Positions 5,130 to 8,495 of a stretch of DNA of 8,495 nucleotides are shown piece after piece. Below the pieces are notes generated by a model. That model saw nothing but the letters and a program-made list of their open reading frames with translations, was not told where the DNA came from and searched no databases. The DNA comes from Candidatus Sigynarchaeota archaeon. Lineage in GTDB: Archaea; Asgardarchaeota; Jordarchaeia; Jordarchaeales; Jordarchaeaceae. Location: assembly GCA_030587505.1 (NCBI GenBank), contig JAUQYY010000129.1:1-8495 (forward strand), given 5' to 3'. The position numbers and the translations under genes were made by a program. Each line of letters starts with the position of its first letter. Position 1 is the stretch's first letter.

Positions 5130-5462
5130 ATGGGTAGGGTTGTTCGAAAATACGAAGTTTTAGGTAGGGTGGCTTCCTTGTCAAGTTTGTTGAGGGTTAT
5201 TGAGAAGAATATGGGGTTATTCAAGGGTGTCGCCTTAAGGTTTTTGAAAGAGAGAAGGCAGTAGGTTTTAAAAGAACTGAGAGAAGTGGAGGAAAAGCTC
5301 CGAAAACTCGAAGAAAAGCATGGATCCTCTCAGGAGTATGCTAGCAACCTGCCAGACGGGTTCGAGGCCCATGAGGAGTGGTTTACTTGGAAAGCTCTCA
5401 TTGAAACCCGAAAAGAGTTGCAAATGGAGCTGGCAGACATTGAGGAAGCCACTAGTTATTAA
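5130..5462 (+). pseudogene. Antitoxin-like coiled-coil protein with an in-frame TAG
   Basis: One frame is protein-like from ATG 5130 to TAA 5460-5462 (109 sense codons) apart from a single TAG at 5262-5264. The first part is MGRVVRKYEVLGRVASLSSL to ALRFLKERRQ (44 residues). After the TAG the frame continues VLKELREVEEKLRKLEEKHG, then LPDGFEAHEEWFTWKALIET and a charged helix ending EEATSY. A coiled coil followed by E-x2-W-FTWKAL resembles archaeal antitoxins paired with TumE/DUF6516-like toxins. No start codon with a ribosome-binding site follows the TAG, and the coding character is continuous across it, so this is one gene with a nonsense codon. A change of CAG, AAG or TTG to TAG, or a base error, is likeliest. 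Pyrrolysine or suppressor readthrough is possible but unsupported, because at least three other genes here end in TAG. Confidence 0.65.
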
Positions 5463-5635
5463 CAAAACTTAAGGACGTAATCCTAAGAACTGAACTTATA
5501 GAAGAAGCTTCTAGAGAATCACTTTACATTACCAAAGCAAAAATAGTATTCCTCGGTTTGGATTCAGTTTATTCTAGAGAAATCAGAAAAGAAGCTAATA
5601 GCGTACAGTTACGTAACACTGGTTCAATTTCCTGA
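5456..5635 (+). pseudogene. Toxin-like fragment lacking start and C-terminus
   Basis: After TAG 5453-5455 this frame reads LLTKLKDVILRTELIEEASR, then ESLYITKAKIVFLGLDSVYS, REIRKEANSVQLRNTGSIS and TGA at 5633-5635. There is no ATG, GTG or TTG in the first part, so it cannot start normally. TKAKIVFL-x-x-D-S-V-Y-x-REI looks like the N-terminal strands of TumE/DUF6516-like toxins, which normally continue to a conserved DNAPHH...HxH tail that is absent here. Its position directly after the antitoxin-like gene, overlapping its end, fits the toxin of the same module. The family call is tentative, but the coding character and the truncation are clear enough. Confidence 0.45.
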
Positions 5636-5648
5636 GTGGAATTCACCT

Positions 5649-7022
5649 TCAATGGAGTTCAATCGCTTCCCCTTGTTTGGGTATTTTAACTTTCACCCGT
5701 TTTTTTGAGCTGATACTCTTTGCCAGTGCCTGGGATTCCCAGTATTCTCCATGAACGAGAAACACCCCCCTGAGGTTTTTGATTCTCTCAACCCACCTCA
5801 TGAGGTCGTTTTTGTCGGCGTGGGCGCTGAGCCCGTGAAGCATTTCTACGCGTATCCTCACGGGGTACCTCCTGCTGTATATTTTCACGTTTTTCTTGCC
5901 CTCTACCAGTTTTCTTCCGAGGGTTCCCCTGGCTTGGTACCCTGCGAAGAGCAGGATGGAGTCCGGGTCCGATACGTGGCGTTCGAGGTGGTTTTTTATT
6001 CTTCCCCCTGTGCACATTCCCGAGGCGGCTATTATTATGCTGGTTTCTCTCTTGTTTGAGACCTCGAAGGACTCCTCATCGTCTCTAACGTATTTTAGCC
6101 CCTTAAAGGTTAGGGGGTCGTCCCCAGACTCGAGAAGCTCGTTGAACTCGGCGTCGTAGCACTCTGGGTGCCTGCGGAAGATTTCCGTGGCGTCAATAGC
6201 CAGGGGAGAGTCAACGTAAACCGGAACCACGGGAATCTGGTTGTTCTCAACCAGGTGGTTCAGAATGTAGATTATTGTTTGGGTTCTTCCTATTGAGAAA
6301 GCGGGAATCAGGAGTTTGCTTCCCCGTCTGTAGACCTTGAGAACCATCCGCTTAACCCTGTTTATAATCGGAGAAAAGGGTGGGTGTTTTGTTGAACCGT
6401 AGGTTGACTCCATTACGAGGTAGTCGGCTGATTCCACGGCTGAGGGGTCTCTGAGAATAGGCATCCCCGGTCTTCCGATGTCCCCACTGTAAACGACTTT
6501 CACACCGTCAGCCCATATTTCCATAATAGCGGAGCCGAGAATGTGCCCTGCATCCCTGAAGACCACCTCAATCCCGTCGAGTTTCACCACACGGTCGTAG
6601 TCAACTCCCTGAAACAGTTTAGAGCACTTCGCTGCATCTCTCTCGGTGAAGAGGGGTTTAAGTGGAGGCAATCCTTTACTCTTTCTATATATGTTCTCCC
6701 TATGGGTGTCTGCTTCCTCCAGTCTTGCGGAGTCTCTAAGCAGAATCGAGCAGAGGTCCACGGTTGCGTGGGTGGCGATTATTTTTCCCCTGAAGCCCCT
6801 CTTAACCAGGAGGGGTAGTCTCCCGCAGTGGTCTATGTGGCCGTGGGAGATGAGCACATAGTCTATGTCCCTGGGGTTGAAGGGAAAAGTGTTGTTTCTC
6901 TCGTCAAGCTCTTTACTCCCCTGGAAAAGCCCACAGTCCAAAAGTATTTGGGCTCCGTCAACATCCAGAAGGTGAAGCGAACCGGTAACCGTCCTCGCGG
7001 CACCAATGAACTGTAACCTCAA
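5649..7022 (-). CDS. Beta-CASP metallo-beta-lactamase ribonuclease
   Basis: The 457-residue protein begins RLQFIGAARTVTGS and carries all beta-CASP hallmarks: LLDCGLFQG (28-36), HGHIDH (60-65) binding two zincs, AGHILGS with His160, YSGDIG with Asp181, motif A MESTYG (Glu205), PAFSIGRTQ (240-248), the conserved SGM-GGR stretch (335-341), motif C HGLSAHAD with His401, and the final VHGE with His424. It matches the TTHA0252-like / aCPSF2-like branch of RNA nucleases. There are no N-terminal KH domains as in aCPSF1/FttA and no RNase J architecture. It should cleave or trim RNA in the cytoplasm. The start is TTG at 7022, with GAGG nine bases upstream (7032-7035) and a TATA box near 7073. The stop is TGA at 5649-5651. 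It is divergent from the DUF89 gene. Confidence 0.9.
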   Translation of the reverse strand: MRLQFIGAARTVTGSLHLLDVDGAQILLDCGLFQGSKELDERNNTFPFNPRDIDYVLISHGHIDHCGRLPLLVKRGFRGKIIATHATVDLCSILLRDSARLEEADTHRENIYRKSKGLPPLKPLFTERDAAKCSKLFQGVDYDRVVKLDGIEVVFRDAGHILGSAIMEIWADGVKVVYSGDIGRPGMPILRDPSAVESADYLVMESTYGSTKHPPFSPIINRVKRMVLKVYRRGSKLLIPAFSIGRTQTIIYILNHLVENNQIPVVPVYVDSPLAIDATEIFRRHPECYDAEFNELLESGDDPLTFKGLKYVRDDEESFEVSNKRETSIIIAASGMCTGGRIKNHLERHVSDPDSILLFAGYQARGTLGRKLVEGKKNVKIYSRRYPVRIRVEMLHGLSAHADKNDLMRWVERIKNLRGVFLVHGEYWESQALAKSISSKKRVKVKIPKQGEAIELH

Positions 7023-7068
7023 AACAATCAGCCTCGAAGGTGAAAATCATAATCTTAATTCTTGATAA

Positions 7069-7078
7069 GTTTTAAAAA
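7069..7078 (-). promoter_or_regulatory. TATA box of the beta-CASP nuclease gene
   Basis: The minus strand reads TTTTTAAAAC. A start about 27 bases downstream falls near 7046, leaving a leader of some 24 bases that contains GAGG before the TTG start. Confidence 0.5.
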
Positions 7079-7092
7079 GCTAATAAGTTGAC

Positions 7093-7101
7093 CGTATAAT
7101 G
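7093..7101 (+). promoter_or_regulatory. TATA-like box of the DUF89 gene
   Basis: CGTATAATG on the plus strand predicts a start near 7123 and a leader of about 30 bases with GAAGGG (7140-7145) before ATG 7155. The near-symmetrical TTTTAAAAA at 7069-7078, used here for the opposite gene, could also act in this direction. Confidence 0.4.
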
Positions 7102-7154
7102 GGACGTTATTTTGCGATTCTACGTTTCGACTAAATGTAGAAGGGTTGTTGCGA

Positions 7155-8006
7155 ATGGAAACCGAACTGGATTGTATTCCTTGCTTTCTTAGGCAAGCGT
7201 TAGAAGCGGTTAGGATGGTTACGACTGACAGGTCTAAGCAGGAGATGGTTCTGCGAGAGGTTTTGTTGGCGCTGAGCAAAGTCTCTTTTGAGGGGCCTCC
7301 AACGGAGATCGCACACGTGGTTCATGGTATTGTTAAGAGGGCGGCGGATAACCCTGATCCCTACAGGGAGGTTAAGGAGAAATCCAACAGGATGGCTCTT
7401 GAGCTTTACCCGAAGCTTAAGCAAATGGTTCAGAATTCTGACAACAGGCTGCTGACCGCCGTGAAGCTCGCGATAGCCGGTAACATCATTGATTACGGTC
7501 CTTCTTCTCAGTTCGACGTCAACAAGACCATTGGAGAGGTTCTGTCCCAGGACCTGGAGATAAACGATTATGAGAAGTTCGAGAGCATGCTGCGAAACGC
7601 TAAAAACGTGATTTACCTCGGGGATAACGCGGGGGAGATCGTTTTCGACAGGGTTCTCATCGAGGAGATGCCCGACAAGAAGGTGACGTTCTTCGTCCGG
7701 GCGGAACCCATCCTGAACGACGCGACCATCGACGACGCGGTAACCGTTGGAATAGATAAACTCGCAGAGATAAGGAAGATAAGCGTGGACCATGAGGGCA
7801 TGGACCGAAACTCTGAGGAGTTCATAGAATTTCTGAGGAGCGCCGACATGGTTATCAGCAAGGGTCAGGGGAACTACGAGGCTCTGAGCGATAGGAAGGC
7901 GGGGGTCTTCTTCCTGCTAAAAGTTAAGTGCCCCGCGGTGGCGAAGCACATCGGAGCAAGGGTAGGAAGCACTGTCCTAAAGTTCGAGGAGAAAGAACAA
8001 AGATAA
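7155..8006 (+). CDS. DUF89 / ARMT1-like damage-control phosphatase
   Basis: The 283-residue protein is a complete DUF89 domain. It opens with LDCIPCFLRQA (Cys7, Cys10), the mark of the prokaryotic CxxC subgroup, followed by LAIAGNIIDYG (105-115), YLGDNAGEIVFD (154-165) with the metal-binding Asp157-Asn158, the NDATIDD segment (188-194) and KGQGNYEAL (236-244). DUF89 proteins are metal-dependent phosphatases proposed to remove damaged phosphometabolites such as sugar phosphates. The archaeal substrate is not established. I chose ATG 7155 over TTG 7146 because GAAGGG lies nine bases before the ATG but directly abuts the TTG, and the family usually starts a few residues before DC-x-x-C. The stop is TAA. 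It is divergent from the beta-CASP gene and followed by T-rich DNA. Confidence 0.9.
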   Translation: METELDCIPCFLRQALEAVRMVTTDRSKQEMVLREVLLALSKVSFEGPPTEIAHVVHGIVKRAADNPDPYREVKEKSNRMALELYPKLKQMVQNSDNRLLTAVKLAIAGNIIDYGPSSQFDVNKTIGEVLSQDLEINDYEKFESMLRNAKNVIYLGDNAGEIVFDRVLIEEMPDKKVTFFVRAEPILNDATIDDAVTVGIDKLAEIRKISVDHEGMDRNSEEFIEFLRSADMVISKGQGNYEALSDRKAGVFFLLKVKCPAVAKHIGARVGSTVLKFEEKEQR

Positions 8007-8029
8007 ACGATGAAAGAGAAATCTCACAC

Positions 8030-8076
8030 TTTTTATCTCCTTTACTGGTATTTTAATTGTTTTTTCACTTCCTTTT
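8030..8076 (+). terminator. T-rich transcription end after the DUF89 gene
   Basis: Several T-runs (TTTTT at 8030-8034, TTTT at 8051-8054, TTTTTT at 8060-8065, TTTT at 8073-8076) lie 24 to 70 bases after the stop codon without a strong stem. This is the usual form of an archaeal terminator. Confidence 0.45.
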
Positions 8077-8114
8077 AGCTTCTGGCTGGGAAATGCCCGT
8101 TTATTTTCTGATAG

Positions 8115-8123
8115 AATTTATAC
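8115..8123 (+). promoter_or_regulatory. TATA box of the IscU-like gene
   Basis: AATTTATAC is a good archaeal TATA box. Transcription would begin near 8145, giving a leader of about 60 bases before ATG 8206. Confidence 0.5.
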
Positions 8124-8205
8124 GCATGTTCCCTTCTACCGGGTTTCTGGAGCTTCCTTGTGTTTCATCTCGTTGGGATTACTCTTCTGCGGAAAGGTGA
8201 CGGTT

Positions 8206-8495
8206 ATGGATGAGGATGAGTTCGACAAGCTGGCGGAGTACCTGCAGGAAAAGGTGTTGGAGGAAGAACGAAAGATTTACTCCGAGAGGGTGATCAACGA
8301 GTTTATGCACCCTCAGAACGTTGGAAAAATCGAAAACCCGGACAGCTGGAGCCGCGTAACCGGGCTGTGCGGAGACACCGTGGAAATATTCCTACAGGTG
8401 GAGAACAACACGATAAAGGACATAAAATTCATCACCGACGGCTGCGGCCCCACAATCGCGTGCAACAGCTACCTAACCAGGATAGTTAAGGGGAA
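8206..8495 (+). CDS. IscU/NifU-N type Fe-S cluster scaffold, N-terminal part
   Basis: Ninety-six residues are visible before the window ends. After an acidic N-terminal extension of about 25 residues (DEDEFDKLAEYLQEKV...) comes the IscU core: SERVINEFMHPQNVGKIENP (26-45), TGLCGDTVEIFL (53-63) with Cys55 and Asp57, and FITDGCGPTIACNSYLTRIV with Cys80 and an extra Cys86. Cys55, Asp57 and Cys80 correspond to IscU cluster ligands; the third Cys should lie beyond the edge. In the family these proteins assemble [2Fe-2S] or [4Fe-4S] clusters on a scaffold with a cysteine desulfurase. No desulfurase gene is visible here. The start is ATG 8206, with GGAAAGGTGA (8191-8200) as ribosome-binding site; GTG 8197 lies inside that site and is less likely. 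Extended N-termini of this kind are less common than the short IscU start. Confidence 0.88.
   Translation, partial: MDEDEFDKLAEYLQEKVLEEERKIYSERVINEFMHPQNVGKIENPDSWSRVTGLCGDTVEIFLQVENNTIKDIKFITDGCGPTIACNSYLTRIVKG

Noticed and set aside
7200..7793. Long minus-strand open frame of 197 codons opposite the DUF89 gene
   Set aside because: The plus-strand frame has clear DUF89 motifs; this is its shadow.
8126..8200. 24-codon frame upstream of the IscU-like gene (possible leader peptide)
   Set aside because: Its ATG lies only a few bases after the TATA box, upstream of the expected transcription start.
1..8495. CRISPR array, tRNA, rRNA or insertion sequence
   Set aside because: No regularly spaced repeats, cloverleaf with T-loop sequence, transposase or terminal inverted repeats were seen on either strand by eye.

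Overview
The window reads as chromosomal DNA from an archaeon. The signs are TATA-like boxes about 23 to 27 bases upstream of apparently leaderless starts, frequent GTG and TTG starts, and an archaeal-style gene set: AbrB/PIN toxin-antitoxin, DUF89 with an N-terminal CxxC, a TTHA0252-like beta-CASP nuclease, a short nitroreductase, and a stand-alone MaoC-type half-domain. The style recalls Bathyarchaeia or other anaerobic Thermoproteota. That is an impression, not a proof. No rRNA, tRNA, CRISPR array or insertion sequence was recognised.

Left part (1-1620): the 3' part of a uroporphyrinogen-decarboxylase-family gene runs in from the left edge. About 130 bases further on lies a decayed copy of the same C-terminus. 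Next, on the minus strand, is a VapBC module whose AbrB antitoxin is intact but whose PIN toxin is frameshifted near residue 15. A palindrome sits in its promoter.

Middle (1621-3936): a minus-strand PHP-domain phosphoesterase is preceded by a GC-rich stretch (2370-2479) that folds into nested helices around a junction. It is either a 5' leader RNA of the PHP gene or a separate plus-strand small RNA, and it is the most interesting non-coding element here. An AT-rich stretch follows with no recognisable gene, then a MaoC/FAS1-like dehydratase half-domain on plus and a nitroreductase on minus.

Minus-strand cluster (3424-4942): in transcription order it holds a 37-residue Cys-rich peptide, a two-cluster ferredoxin broken by one extra base, an ATC-hydrolase-like protein with conserved cysteines, and the nitroreductase. 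The ferredoxin and hydrolase-like genes overlap by GTGA. The set looks like one small redox operon of unknown substrate.

Right part (5130-8495): a second toxin-antitoxin module is in decay, with an in-frame TAG in the antitoxin and a start-less, truncated toxin. After it come a beta-CASP metallo-beta-lactamase nuclease (minus), a DUF89/ARMT1-like phosphatase (plus) sharing a divergent promoter region with it, and the N-terminal part of an IscU/NifU-type Fe-S scaffold that leaves the window.

Five broken coding sequences in 8.5 kb (URO-D remnant, VapC, ferredoxin, antitoxin, toxin) are notable. They may be real decay in an accessory region or, for the two single-base frameshifts and the TAG, sequence errors. 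Read mapping would decide.
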